From Polymyxa betae (taxonomy: Eukaryota; Endomyxa; Phytomyxea; Plasmodiophorida; Plasmodiophoridae): a stretch of 32,427 nt of DNA. Both the position numbers and the translations under genes were made by a program. Shown piece by piece: positions 9,520 through 19,229 of this stretch. Position 1 is the stretch's first letter. Every line of letters begins with the position of its first letter. Where the stretch lies: assembly GCA_003693705.1 (NCBI GenBank), contig RBZT01000663.1, positions 1 to 32,427 on the forward strand, read 5' to 3'. The notes under the pieces are model-generated. The model was not told the DNA's origin. It did not search any database and saw nothing but the letters and a program-made list of their open reading frames with translations.

Positions 9520-10572
9520 TCATAAACTGGACATTAAAGCATCAATATCTGGGTCTGCAGGAAAGTAGAGTGGTGAAAGAGGTGCAAACATATCATGGTC
9601 GAGCGTGGGAATTGCAGAAACCGTGGGAGACGAGCAATGATTATGATCGCCATCAGGAGCATGCCCGGTATCGACCTCATTTTCGACTGATTGATAAACT
9701 GCAACCGCGACAACCGGAGTCTCAGGTGGTGAAGATTCATCCCTATTGCCGAGAGGCAACGGGAGTTCAGCAATGATCGACGCTGGCGTGGGTGTGGGCT
9801 TTTTCATAATCGAAGACTTGGATGTAGACATGGATTGCAAGTCCCGAAGAATGTCGGCCGAGCGAAGTTTGAAGAACAGGGCTGTTTCTTCCAAATCAGG
9901 ACGCATTGCAAATAACGACTTGTTTCGCTGTACTCCATAATGGCAACTCGTTTTTTTGTCGCTTCAATGAACTCGCGACTCAGAACCACCAGCTGTGAAA
10001 AGTGACCTTCCATTCCGTCGCCAGCCAGCTGGGATTTCTTCCTCTTTTCCGCAAGCTTATTGCCTTCCACAGGGCGTTGATCTTTGTCACATTCGCTCTC
10101 ATGGAAGCTGTTCATAGATATCCCACCTGGTGATGGTACTATGCGGGTCCGTGAAGCAGATTTTGGGGTGCTTTTGCTTTTTGATGTACTGCTAGCATTC
10201 GGGAATGTCGAGATCCTCTTCGGGAGTTTTTCAGGATAATCCAACAGCTCACGTATTCGAAGGCCTTGCCCTTAGAAGATTTTAGACGCTTCCATAGCTC
10301 TAGAGATTTATCCCGGTACATGTCATCCCTCCATAGAGACTTTTTCAGTGCTTTCACCTTGCTGTACTGGCCACAGAATTTGCTGACATCTCTCTTGATG
10401 TTATCCCATCTGGCTGGTTGCTTCTTCATCTCGAAGCGAGTTAAAAACCAACAGTACTTTTTCCCAGAAACATGCAGGGTCTGGGAAGTGCGATTGAGTC
10501 CTGGGATACATCTAGCCAAGCCTTAGCAAGACAATCATTTTCAATTTGCGTCCATCCCAAATTCAGTCCCAT
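9520..10572 (-). pseudogene. NAM-associated/Myb-like partner of the ALP1-type element
   Basis: The start is the ATG at 10572-10570 (MGLNLGWTQIENDCLAKAWL), a classic trihelix start seen in plant and protist PIF partners. After a frame change near 10495 the next block is ARWDNIKRDVSKFCGQYSKV, then GKAFEYVSCWIILK, both typical of the NAM-associated family. Another shift near 10236 leads to a basic, Ser-rich middle (SSTSKSKSTPKSASRTR) and a helical C-terminal part (LSREFIEATKKRVAIMEY); a last shift near 9905 leads to the acidic end DIDALMSSL. At least three frame breaks make it a pseudogene as read. It would bind element ends and act with the transposase. It is convergent with 8808-9494, 25 bp apart. 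Confidence 0.78.
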
Positions 10573-10941
10573 GACGAAATTCAGTTGAGTTCAGAAAAAT
10601 GAAATTTATTTCCATACAATACAATACATTGACTCACATTTCCTATGAATTGATCGCTTTGATCGATTTTGCGTAAATAGATCTGTGGTTAAAATAGCCG
10701 CGAACGAGGGAAAGATAACAGCAATCTAATCTAGATATTGGAATAGAGCTGCGCGGTGTGGCAAATTTTTGCAATTCTATTGCTATTATAGCTTAGATCG
10801 GAGAATACAAATGCGTGCCGTGGAGGCTCTAAGTACGTAAACCTTGCTTGCGGAGCCGCATCTTGCTATCCCAATGGCCAGGCACAGCAAGCAGAAGATA
10901 AAACTGAACTAGCACGCCAAGTTCCAACTTTGACGATTCAT
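10573..10941. other. No gene recognised
   Basis: AT-rich sequence upstream of the NAM-like gene, with stops in all frames. It probably holds that gene's promoter and the right arm of the element. Confidence 0.4.
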
Positions 10942-11726
10942 TCAATTGAAGAAAGTTCCCTTATCTTCCGTTAGGAGGTTTGCTAGAGAATGCTTCAGAT
11001 TCATGGGTGTGTATCGGATCAGCAATTCTACGGCACAAGCCTCAATTTGAAGCAACTTGAGATGAGGTGAAGAAGTGCAAGAATCACCGCTCGATTCCTG
11101 TTCGCATTCTGAAAGAACTTTTTGATAAACATGATAAAAGCTGCTTACGCACTTCGGAAATTGATTTGAAAAAGTTGTAGGGTTAAAGTGACGGCAACGG
11201 TAGCATGATGTTTGCACTCTGCAAGTATGTGCGAGAGACTCTCCCAATGATCATAATCAGCTGTCCAACAGCGCCAGCCAATCTTCAGGCTCCATAAACC
11301 TTTGCAATTTCACTTATCTTCAACGGCATCTTCAATTTCGAACCGTTGGTCGCCGAGAGCGATTGTTGGGAGCAACTCATCACTAACGTTGAGGATGTCA
11401 TTGACATAGACTCATAATCGTTGCGCATGAACTTCAGAGACCTGTTTGGTAACCAGGTTCTCAAATGAAAAAACGAAGCCAGAAAGAACTTCAACAATGC
11501 GGGCTTGTCCGAGCTTTTAAACGAAAGCTTACTTGGACTCTGGCCCTGAGGCATGGCATATAATGCGTAATCCCCAATAGTGAAGTTTGCAGCATGACAT
11601 ATTGCCGTTTTCAAAAATTCATTAGAGGCCCAACAATGGGACCCCAATAAAGAATCTGCTTGGCCCATGAAGAAAGTGCGTAGACCCGATTTATTGAGGA
11701 CCCGAATCGCGTTTAAAGCATGATCC
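10942..11726 (-). pseudogene. Decayed gene of unknown family
   Basis: From about 11726 down to 11410 one minus frame is open and reads RTFFMGQADSLLGSHCWASN, FTIGDYALYAMPQGQSPSKL and LLKFFLASFFHLRTWLPNRS. A second frame then takes over (VNDILNVSDELLPTIALGDQ) and, after one stop, continues to a Cys/His-bearing segment HWESLSHILAECKHHATVAV. A third frame continues with LKLLQIEACAVELLIRYTPM to a stop near 10942. The Cys/His segment is faintly like a BED zinc finger, but that is weak. It overlaps one copy of the 28-bp repeat. The series of frames in one direction suggests one broken gene; its product is not recognised. Confidence 0.35.
11175..11202 (-). repeat. 28-bp inverted dispersed repeat, right copy
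   Basis: Reverse complement of 5079-5106 with one mismatch. The two copies face each other across 6.1 kb that contains the ALP1-type pieces and another transposon. Confidence 0.6.
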
Positions 11727-11820
11727 TGACTGTAACTTGGATTGCAAATGTTATAAAGACGCTTTTAATTTATAAAAAGCGATTCTTAAAATAATCCTGC
11801 CATTTTGAATATTTTCAGGC

Positions 11821-12534
11821 GGGGTCAAAACTGAGAGGGCGTCGTATTGGAAATTTGGGTCCGCGACAATCAAGATCTCTTCTGTTTGCAGTGGTCCTAG
11901 ATGTGGATCAAAGACATGCGGTGGCGTTGTCTGGTACTACATTACGTTTACAGAGTTCGTTGATTTTGGGACCAGTAAAAAAAGTATCAAAAGATGGAAC
12001 CGAAACCTTGAGCAAACCGGAGGTTTATTCTGGGTTGCCGAGGCAACGATCCGCTCGCTGCGACGTGGGAGTTTACCGTTTTGTAGAAGACTACATTGAA
12101 CAGCATCCGTGTTCCTATATTCAAATTCAAGTGCTATAGGACGAGCTCAGCTGTCATTTTCCTCAAGTGAAAAATATTTCTAACGCAACAATTTGCCAGG
12201 CTCTTCGGCACGAATAGGAAATCACCAGAAAAGTGTTGGAGAAAAGAGCCAGCGAAAGTATTCAGGAGCAGCTGAAAGAATTGTTCATCAAAATTCGACC
12301 GATTTATTCCTATCCGGAGCAGTTGGTGTTCATTGACGAAAACAGTAAAGATGGCCGAGATTGATTACGCCGACACGGATGGTCTCGTGTGAACACTCGA
12401 GCGATTGTTCATCAGCCTTTTCAAGGAGGTGCGCGAGTGTCGATATTGGCAGGTTTCGACACGTCCGCATTTTTCGTATGGGAAACAGCTCCGACACTTT
12501 CACTCGACAGAAATTCCATACAGCTTTTTTGCGT
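11821..12534 (+). pseudogene. IS630/Tc1-mariner-like transposase, N-terminal part
   Basis: The frame includes a helix-turn-helix region (HAVALSGTTLRLQSSL) and the linker FVEDYIEQHPCSYIQIQ, then HFPQVKNISNATICQALRHE, then the first catalytic Asp in YPEQLVFIDENSKDGRD, followed by GWSRVNTRAIVHQPF and VSILAGFDTSAFFVWE. Stops at 12137-12139, near 12215 and at 12362-12364, plus a frame change before TRQKFHTAFLR, break it. The N-terminal start is unclear: an acceptor-like TTTTCAG lies just before 11821. The frame is interrupted at 12534-12541 by the insertion of another transposon and resumes at 15746. Such transposases cut and paste DNA at TA sites. Confidence 0.82.
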
Positions 12535-12696
12535 TTAATAAACCTATCCGTTAGAGGAACCTAATTTTGACGTGCAGATGTTTTGACTTCCCTAGTTTTG
12601 CTACTTTCCGTTATAGTTGCAAAATTTGGTGTGCCGCCAGTCACATCATACAAAAACCTGCCCGCGCGCGTTGGAATCTTTTAACAACAAATAGAT

Positions 12697-14821
12697 ATGA
12701 TGAGCGATAGTGACAGCGATGAATCGCTGAGCGAAATACTCGATCAGCAAGTTGTAATGCTGACAGCTGTAGCAACTTCAGCTGCGAACATTGAAGCTTA
12801 TTTTCTTGACGAGATGATTATGGAAAATCAAAAATACGTTGATCCTAATGAAGGCGTTCTCGATCAACTCGCTAATCAAAACAAAATTAGGGTTCCGATT
12901 GATACCGGTACTACACGACTACACGCGCTCCGGTAGTCTCCCGGTCGGATACCGGTAGATGGGTGGTACCGGACCCGACTACCGACACTACCGGCCTACG
13001 AATGGTGAGTGCTGGAAAATCAGAGTTACGGACTTCGAAACCCTTCTTGTAATCTTGTTTCGTACTCGGAAGCGAAGGACTGAACCTCCACTGTGCCCCG
13101 TAAATGCACCTTTTTTTCGCGCCAATGTTGGGATTGGAGTTTCGATCCTGTCGTCAGCAACTACGAGCCCATAGTGTTGCCTGAAAGCTCCGGCATCAGT
13201 CTTGTGTCAAACGTATTATCACCTGATTCAGCATCTGGAAACGCGATTGACCCCAGAGGTGCTGAAACCATTCCAAGTGGAAATTGTTCAACAGCCGATA
13301 AACCCAAGGGGACTGTGTATAATCAGATAAGCAAGACAGACACTGATAGGACCACCTTTTCTTCTCAAACGGAGAGATCATGGACGAAATTGATAAGTTT
13401 CTCAGCCTTCCTTGCGACGGCCCCCAGTTCCATCCAATCGGGTTTTAGTAAGTTCGGAAAGCTATTCTCTCTATCCCAGGTTCATCGGTCTCACTGGAGG
13501 CTGGAGCTGATTATGAACTCCGGTCGTGAGCTTATTGGTCTTCACAGTCATCGGCTCAAACATTAAATTTTATGTGCCCTGATATTTGGGGAATGCGCTT
13601 TAAATGATTGAAATGACAGATGAAATTTTATAATGAAACTTGGGTCTTTCTGAGATTTTCGGTCTTTATGTGATTCGGTTGCCGGTACTACCGGTATCCG
13701 AACCCGAAAATCCGGGTCGGATACCGGTAGATGGGGGGTACCCGACACGAACGGTACCGATCGGAACCCTAAATTTAAACACCTCACTCTTTAGAGTGAT
13801 GACAAATTTCACTATTTTTGAGTTCGAGGAGCTTTCTAAGTTTATATGTTCCGTATTGGCAACAACTGCTCGAACAACCGGTCAAGTAAGAGGACTGTTC
13901 GGGCGGCAACCGAACATTTCCCCACAGCAATATCTGCATTTCATTTTGTACATGAAGCATGATAGCACGGTAGTTTGCGCCGCCCAATATTTCAACTATT
14001 CGAAATCGTCGTCATGCGATGGTTCGATTTTCGTCGCTTCCGTTAGAAACTTTGCCTTGGCGCATGAGATCAGATGGCCATTTCCGGAAGAACGAAGATC
14101 TTTGGCAGCTCGTACTAACTTCCATGGATGCATTGGGTTCATCGATGGAACCCTCGCCCAAATTCGTAACCAAAAAGCAAACAATTTGGTGATATCCGCA
14201 GTCTCTGTTACAATCGACGGAAGTCGATGTATTCTGTAGACAAAACAGTAGTTGTAGATCACGATGGCTTATTTTTCTAAGAGGATCCAGGATATCCTGG
14301 AGCATATCATACATCAATTGCTTGCGCACATCTGATCTATTTCACAGCCTGCGCCGGCACTTTGTACATACCGATGAATACTTTGAATATCTTTTTGGAG
14401 ACAAAGGTTATGTTGGAGAAGAGATTTTTAGTATGCACCGAATGCGACAGCGCGATTAGATACGAAATGGTCAGAGTATGGACGCCATTGATGCTTCAAC
14501 GCTGCTCACGGTGGGATGAAAGTTCGCGTCGAATGGGACATCGTGGGAATGATGCGGAAGTGGCGCAAATTCAAGAAGCAGTTCGACTGCACAATCGGGA
14601 AGTTCCATCACCTCTTTCGCGCATGAGCAATTCTCGACAGCTTCCTTCAACGACGCAGTCATGATATGCGAACATATCAGGAAGGAGCAGGCGTGGGCGA
14701 TGCTGGCTGGGATGACGCTGATGAGGAGTTAGTAAACCAAATTGTTAAGAATAAAACGAACGGCTTTAATAATAACGATTCGAAGATTCAAAAGAAGCGT
14801 TTTCGCTTTGTTATTTCCTGA
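12697..14821 (+). pseudogene. DDE transposase (HARBI1-like, fungal/oomycete type), interrupted
   Basis: The N-terminal exon-like piece (12697-12888) starts MMSDSDSDESLSEILDQQ. An 882-bp insertion follows, after which the frame resumes with FEELSKFICSVLATTARTTG, the helix-turn-helix part QQYLHFILYMKHDSTVVCA and the first Asp in GCIGFIDGTLAQIR. A change of frame brings KTVVVDHDGLF, then the second Asp in LFGDKGYVGEE and, after a TAG, the Glu in MKVRVEWDIVGMM, followed by RKWRKFKKQFDCTIGKFHHL. The end is GAGVGDAGWDDADEE. At least four breaks and the insertion make it a relic, though all three acidic residues can still be found. The stop at 14819-14821 overlaps the 3' end of the partner by 34 bp, tail to tail. 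If the frame once stopped earlier, the two genes only abutted. Confidence 0.8.
12889..13770. mobile_element. MITE-like insertion (882 bp) rich in TACCGGTA palindromes
   Basis: Ends are AGGGTTCCGAT and the inverse ATCGGAACCCT, with weaker pairing for about 22 bp. AAATT flanks both sides (12884-12888 and 13771-13775), a 5-bp duplication. Just inside each end lie GC-rich clusters with GTCGGATACCGGTAGATGG, found at about 12944-12962 and 13719-13737 in the same orientation. The middle (13000-13670) has no gene that I can defend; the ORF at 13093-13566 lacks any recognisable domain. It splits the transposase gene. Superfamily is undetermined. Confidence 0.65.
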
Positions 14822-15528
14822 GTCAAAAGGCGCAGCAATAGTCCTTGTGTCAGCTTCTCTAACTTCGCCAAGTCTGACTTGTGACGAAGCAGGTCGCTTT
14901 GAGCATCACGAATCGATACATAATTCGCGCTTAAAGTGGCAATCGATGTCGCCTGGGGGTTCAACTTCTGGGCCTTGGACGGCAGCGGTGGATCTACCTC
15001 CTTCTTCTCAACTGCAGCCGCACTGGTTTTAGGAGGGACCATTGTAGCTGCTAACCGATCCTGCTCAGCTAGAATGTTGCGTTTGGCATGGCGGTTAGAT
15101 TGTTTTACGGCCTGCTCATAATACTCAACAAGTTGTAGGGCCACGTTTCCAGATTTATCATCAGTATCGCCGGTGTGAAGCTGTTGTTTTTAGATTCGAA
15201 TGCAATGCCGAAGCTGCTCTGAGGATCGAATACCTTCCGGAATCAGGTTTTTATAATCGCTGTATATCTGCTACATGAATGTCAGCTCAAAGCTTCGTTT
15301 TGTCCTTTGAGTTAGGTTGTACCTTGGGCCGTACTTCTTTCGGGATTAATTGTTTCCCAGTCTTCTTTCTTGTTGCAAACCAGGAATTGTAGTGAGCGCC
15401 ATGCGAAGACATCAAACGCTGATCTTGAAAGAATTTATTGTGTCACGCCAGCCTGTTTTCATAATCTTCGCTGGTGGCGACGTCAACACATCCTCAACAA
15501 CCTCGGAATCATAGCAACGATCACTCAT
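14788..15528 (-). pseudogene. Partner protein of the 12542-15738 element, broken
   Basis: The start is the ATG at 15528-15526 (MSDRCYDSEVVEDVLTSPPA). After a frame change the sequence reads FFQDQRLMSSHGAHYNSWFA and the basic GKQLIPKEVRPKVQPNS. Another frame gives QIYSDYKNLIPEGIRSSEQL, interrupted by a TAG and a TAA, then the open final part VALQLVEYYEQAVKQSNRHA to KRKRFF. The C-terminal half is helical with coiled-coil character (SIRDAQSDLLRHKSDLAKLE). Position and orientation match the Myb/NAM partners in the other Harbinger units, but I see no clear SANT motif, so DNA binding is inferred from context only. Confidence 0.55.
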
Positions 15529-15745
15529 TATAGGCTGAGATAAATAAGCAACTTGAGAAGTTATGTTGTAATCAATAACGAGACGCCAAGGCTTGGATCA
15601 AACTTTTAGACCAGGCGTTTGGTGGCTTGCAAAATTTGCACCCAGCCTTGAAAGGACGGGCAGCAAGAGGTCACCCCGCCGTACTTTGGGCTCAAACCTG
15701 TCTTACTCGCCAAGCTTCAGCCACTTTAACGGATAAGTTTAATAA

Positions 15746-16043
15746 GTCCATTTTTACAACCATAGCCTATACCCAGAAGCATTGTGATACTGGACAATGC
15801 AAAAATCCACCAGTATCGTGAACTGGAAGCGGCCAATCACAGATGTGGAGCCATGATGGTGTATCTTCCACCATATTCACCGCAATTGAATCCAATGGGA
15901 AAGGGTGTGCATTGCTGAAACAATGGCTGACAAAATATGCACAGCAGGTGTTTCGTCTATGCCCGGATATGGTTTTACTGGCAGCGATGCCTCTCTGCAC
16001 GAGTTTTCGCCATGGAGATGTGGATATCGAGAAGACCAACTAA
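15746..16043 (+). pseudogene. IS630/Tc1-mariner-like transposase, C-terminal part
   Basis: It continues the gene interrupted at 12541. The second catalytic Asp lies in PRSIVILDNAKIHQYRELE, followed by CGAMMVYLPPYSPQLNPM. At the usual place of the third acidic residue (PIE in related proteins) the sequence reads PMGKG, so the catalytic Glu is lost. A TAG in front of PIPRS and a one-base shift near 15915 are further breaks; the remaining tail is LKQWLTKYAQQVFRLC. The gene ends facing the minus-strand ORF at 16066-16884. Confidence 0.8.
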
Positions 16044-16065
16044 TAAAGGAAAAAAAATTGTATTT

Positions 16066-16884
16066 TCAGTCGTCATCTGATGGTAAATGATCAAGGTCCT
16101 CGATGTCATCACTAACAGTGGCCAAAGCTGGAGCTTCGTCCCCTTTGAAAATATCTCTAGAGAATAACGGATATGGTGGCAGGCCTAAAGCCTTCCGCAA
16201 GTTTGGAATGTTGAGCTTGATCCCGTCAGGCTGTGTGGAGAGCACCTCGAATGGAACGTGGATATATTCGCCCAATGAGTGTCGACGTTCCGGGTCGATG
16301 CCCGGAAAAGTCCATTCTCATTGCCTGTCAAAAAAACCTTACATTGAGGCAATCTGGAACAGGCTCTGCGTTCGGATTTGAGCGCGTTGTCGCGCCCAAA
16401 CATTCATCACTACAGCCCCAATCCGATCATTTTCTGCAAGAGAAGGCGTTTCTTCTCTGAGACGGGCTGTGATCTCTTCGCTAGCGGATTGGACTCTCGC
16501 CACTGTTGCCCGTTTTAATGAGGACGCTGATGCATTGACCCTGCGTTGTCCGTTCTGATCTGGATCGCCGATGTATACAACGAATGAAATCCGGATATCT
16601 TCCGGACGTGCTCATTGACGAACAATGGCGTTTCTGTGAATTCGGCGAATTTCTGATTCGAAATTTTCTTCAGTCATCACTATGAATCTGTCTTGCCGTG
16701 CATCAGTCGCAGCTTTCAATTTGAAGACCAGAAAAGGCAATTGGCTGTGAGTATTTTTTGGAAACGTCGACCACAGATGGTCCACTATAATGACATGCAT
16801 GCGCCACATTGTAGCCTTGAGACAGAATAATCCTGATTTCGTTTGTTTCTGCTTCTGAGGATCTTGTACGACGCGAACGTTCAT
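16066..16884 (-). pseudogene. Unrecognised gene convergent with the IS630-like transposase
   Basis: The first frame starts MNVRVVQDPQKQKQTKSGLF and includes WRMHVIIVDHLWSTFPKNTH and FVFKLKAATDARQDRF-like hydrophobic-basic sequence (as read: FLVFKLKAATDARQDRFIVM). A TGA near 16615 is the only break before a further 95 codons (RPEDIRISFVVYIGDPDQNG ... ASEEITARLREETPSLAEND) that end in TAA. After a shift near 16310 the last part reads GEYIHVPFEVLSTQPDGIKL, then an acidic end, EDLDHLPSDDD, stop near 16066. I recognise no domain. Its tail-to-tail position with the IS630-like gene repeats the layout of the Harbinger pairs, so it may be an accessory protein of that element; a decayed host gene is the alternative. 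Confidence 0.5.
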
Positions 16885-17235
16885 CGTTTCAACGATAAAC
16901 CGTCAAAACGGCTGCCAATGCGTCAGGTGCTGCGTTCATTGAAAGTAAATTGGCCTAGAGATCGACAACAACGTAGGCAGCTTCCCGCAGAAGATTGAGT
17001 CATTAGCTCGAGATATGAATCTGTATTATTCTTATTTTATTTTGATAATTCTTCAGACAGGAGAATCGAAATCTGAAGAATCCGGCCATACTGGCCCCAT
17101 TCTGAACCCTGTTTGCACAACGAGTCCACGGATCCGGTTTTAGAAAATTGCGTACCACGATTTACCATTCTCTGTCTATGGACAAACAATATGATAAGCA
17201 CAATAGACGCTTAAGGCTTTTCCGGGTACGATTAT
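16885..17235. other. 3' noncoding/LTR-like flank of the gypsy element
   Basis: No coding sequence. It contains a perfect 10-bp inverted repeat (17048-17057 with 17072-17081, 14-base loop). ATATGAATCTGTATTATTC near 17010 resembles ATATGAATCTGCATTAATC near 18366, suggesting related LTR pieces. Confidence 0.4.
17048..17081. repeat. Perfect 10-bp inverted repeat (hairpin)
   Basis: ATTCTTCAGA and TCTGAAGAAT are exact inverses with a 14-base loop, inside the LTR-like flank of the gypsy element. Confidence 0.6.
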
Positions 17236-17920
17236 TTATACGGATCTCAGTAACAATTGCGTGCATTCTAGAAGTTCCCGAACGCGATCAGCCAGCTCCA
17301 TCTTTGAAAGAGGAGTCGCCGTAAACGCGCCCAATTTGGGATTCCAAATATAGTACAGTGGAGAAAAAGGGTCTCGCGCCGTAGAAAACGTGATAAGAGC
17401 GAAAGATAGATTCGGAGGAATTGTATGGCTCAGAACAAAGCGCACGATACGGATGAGCAATGGCCACTGTCTCTCAGTTTATCGAAACGTGGAGCGCAGA
17501 GACCGGAAAACAACTAAAAGTGGGAGTTGGCGGCTTCAACTCCACCATGCTTTTAGGGTCAGTATGCCAGATGAAAATTCTGAGTCACGCGCATGCGGAA
17601 CGATAGTTCGGCGATGACCTGATTGGCGAAATGGGTGCCGCGATCCGTGACCCAAATTTTTGGAATGCCGTGTCGCGAAAACCAATGCAACAATAATTCA
17701 GCGAAATGAGCCGCGCTGAGCTCAGTAGGAAACATTTCAACATAGCCGGATAGGCAATCTCGCACAACCAGTAGTTGTTTGAAGTCAGAATTAAATGGGT
17801 CGATGTAAGGATTATCGAAATCCAGTATCTCGTTGGCTGAGGTCGGATTGACCGTGGCGCCGAAAGGATGAGGAACTACGTCGGCAGCCTTTCCTGGTAT
17901 ACAATGTAAGCAAAAACGAA
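17236..17920 (-). pseudogene. Gypsy integrase, catalytic core and C-terminal part
   Basis: The frame from 17920 reads FVRFCLHCIPGKAADVVPHP, completing the Cys pair of the HHCC finger, then NEILDFDNPYIDPFNSD (first catalytic Asp), LLVVRDCLSGYVEMFPTEL, HWFSRHGIPKIWVTDRGTHF (second Asp) and AELSFRMRVTQNFHLAY, where a TGA near 17561 interrupts it. The Glu region follows in another frame as VEAANSHF, and the C-terminal part ends with PLLIRIVRFVLSHTIPPNLS and MELADRVRELLECTQLLLRS. Integrase inserts the cDNA into the genome. The N-terminal zinc-finger half lies at 24603-24740, on the other side of the hAT insertion. Confidence 0.85.
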
Positions 17921-17927
17921 CAAAATC

Positions 17928-18110
17928 CAGTGTTGTCACAAAGGTTTTTTTTAAACATTCGAAGGTTTTTATTGGGTTTAAACTTTTAAACAATAGAGGC
18001 GTCCGCAAAGTCAACGTATGATTTTCGCGCATTTTTTCGAAACATACGTTCAGACACTGAGACGTCCGTAAAGTCCCTATAATAAAAACATACGTGAAAA
18101 GATACGTTGG
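17928..18110. repeat. hAT left terminal repeat and subterminal repeats
   Basis: It contains GGTTTAAACTTTTAAAC (mirrored by AGTTTAAACTTTGG near 24555) and several copies of GTCCGYAAAGT and AACGTATGATTT or its inverse. The same motifs recur at 18885-19035. Clustered short motifs near hAT ends are usual transposase-binding sites; that role is inferred here. Confidence 0.6.
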
Positions 18111-18884
18111 TTTTCTGAGGCTGCGCTCTTCGGACTGAGTCGCCAGGTCGCTTCCGCTTCTCGTCGTCTTCCTGTCTGTCAAGACATCAAGCCAAGGCAG
18201 GTGTACACGTCAAGTGGGCGCAGGGTAACTTGGCTCGAGTCGTGCATGGCCACGAACCACAGGACTTCTCAAGCTCCGAACCGGAGTTGCTATAGCACAC
18301 ACAGTCCCAGTCGACTATGGCAGCTCCCCACTGGTATACGACAACTCCGCCACGGAGTTTCCATATATATGAATCTGCATTAATCTTGTTTTACTATATA
18401 ACAGCCCACCGGGCCATCAATACAATCACTTCTTAAACTGACTGCTTGTCCAGACATTGATCGCTGTTGCCTCTCTAGTCTCAAAACTGTCTGGGTTGTT
18501 CGTTTTAGAGCGCTGCCGCGATGGCTGATGCTCTTGATCCCCAGTCCGACACATCTGACATATAGAGAGCAACGATGATGTGGCTGTCGTAAGGTCATAT
18601 CGTTTATTGTAGCCGCTCGATCGTAACATTAACGCACAGCCTGCTCCCTGGCGCTAGATTTATTGGATATAGAGGACAATAAACTGCCCCATCATCTATA
18701 TGGCGATTATAGCGTCGATAAAGGTCGCCTTGTTAACGACATTCTGGAGCGGAATTTTTCCGGGCCATGCTCAATTCTCTACATTAGTCTGGGTTTACTT
18801 TGGACTAACGCCGGGTTCTACAATCTTACAGAGCTGTGCTATAAGTTGGAACTTTTAAATAATAAACATTTAATCTTCCGCGCT
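18111..18884. other. Unassigned insertion-like stretch within the hAT 5' region
   Basis: It separates two clusters of hAT subterminal repeats and has no coding sequence that I recognise. A TATA-like block, CATATATATGAATCTGCATT (18360-18379), resembles part of the gypsy LTR-like flank near 17010, so a solo LTR is possible. I could not find matching ends or a target duplication. Confidence 0.35.
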
Positions 18885-19229
18885 CTAACGTATCATTTTA
18901 AAATCATACGGACGTATCTTTTTAGGCCATTTTATCTTTTGGGCAAAGATACGTTAGGAGGCCCCTCGCAGCAGATTTTCCTGCGCACTTCTCCAAGTCC
19001 GTAAAGTATCATTTTGCAACCAAACGTATGATTTGCCTACTTTGTGGAAGTCTCTGATGTTTAAATGTGTTTTACAAAAAACATTTAATACTTGGGTAAT
19101 AAAACATGGTCTTTATATGCGCCACGCAGTCCGTGGATCATGTCAGTCTCTAGAAATTTTCGTCTTTGTCATCGAACTGCAATGTCGTCTTGAAAACAAG
19201 CTGTTGGTCGCCCTGCATCGGAATGCAAA

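Larger units (their letters stand above)
12542..15738 (+). mobile_element. PHIS/Harbinger-like transposon inserted in the IS630-like gene
   Basis: The left end ACCTATCCGTTAGAGG and the inverse of the right end, ACTTATCCGTTAAAGTGG, form imperfect terminal repeats. The element is flanked by TTAATAA at 12535-12541 and 15739-15745 (GTTTAATAA if two more bases are counted). Keeping one flank copy joins the two IS630 halves in one reading frame, which proves the direction of nesting. Inside are a plus-strand DDE transposase, a minus-strand partner and a MITE-like insertion. A 7-bp or longer duplication is not usual for PIF/Harbinger (3 bp). Confidence 0.82.

Noticed and set aside
13093-13566. ORF of 157 codons inside the MITE-like element
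   Set aside because: No recognisable domain, and the frame spans unrelated sequence; a chance open frame is more likely.
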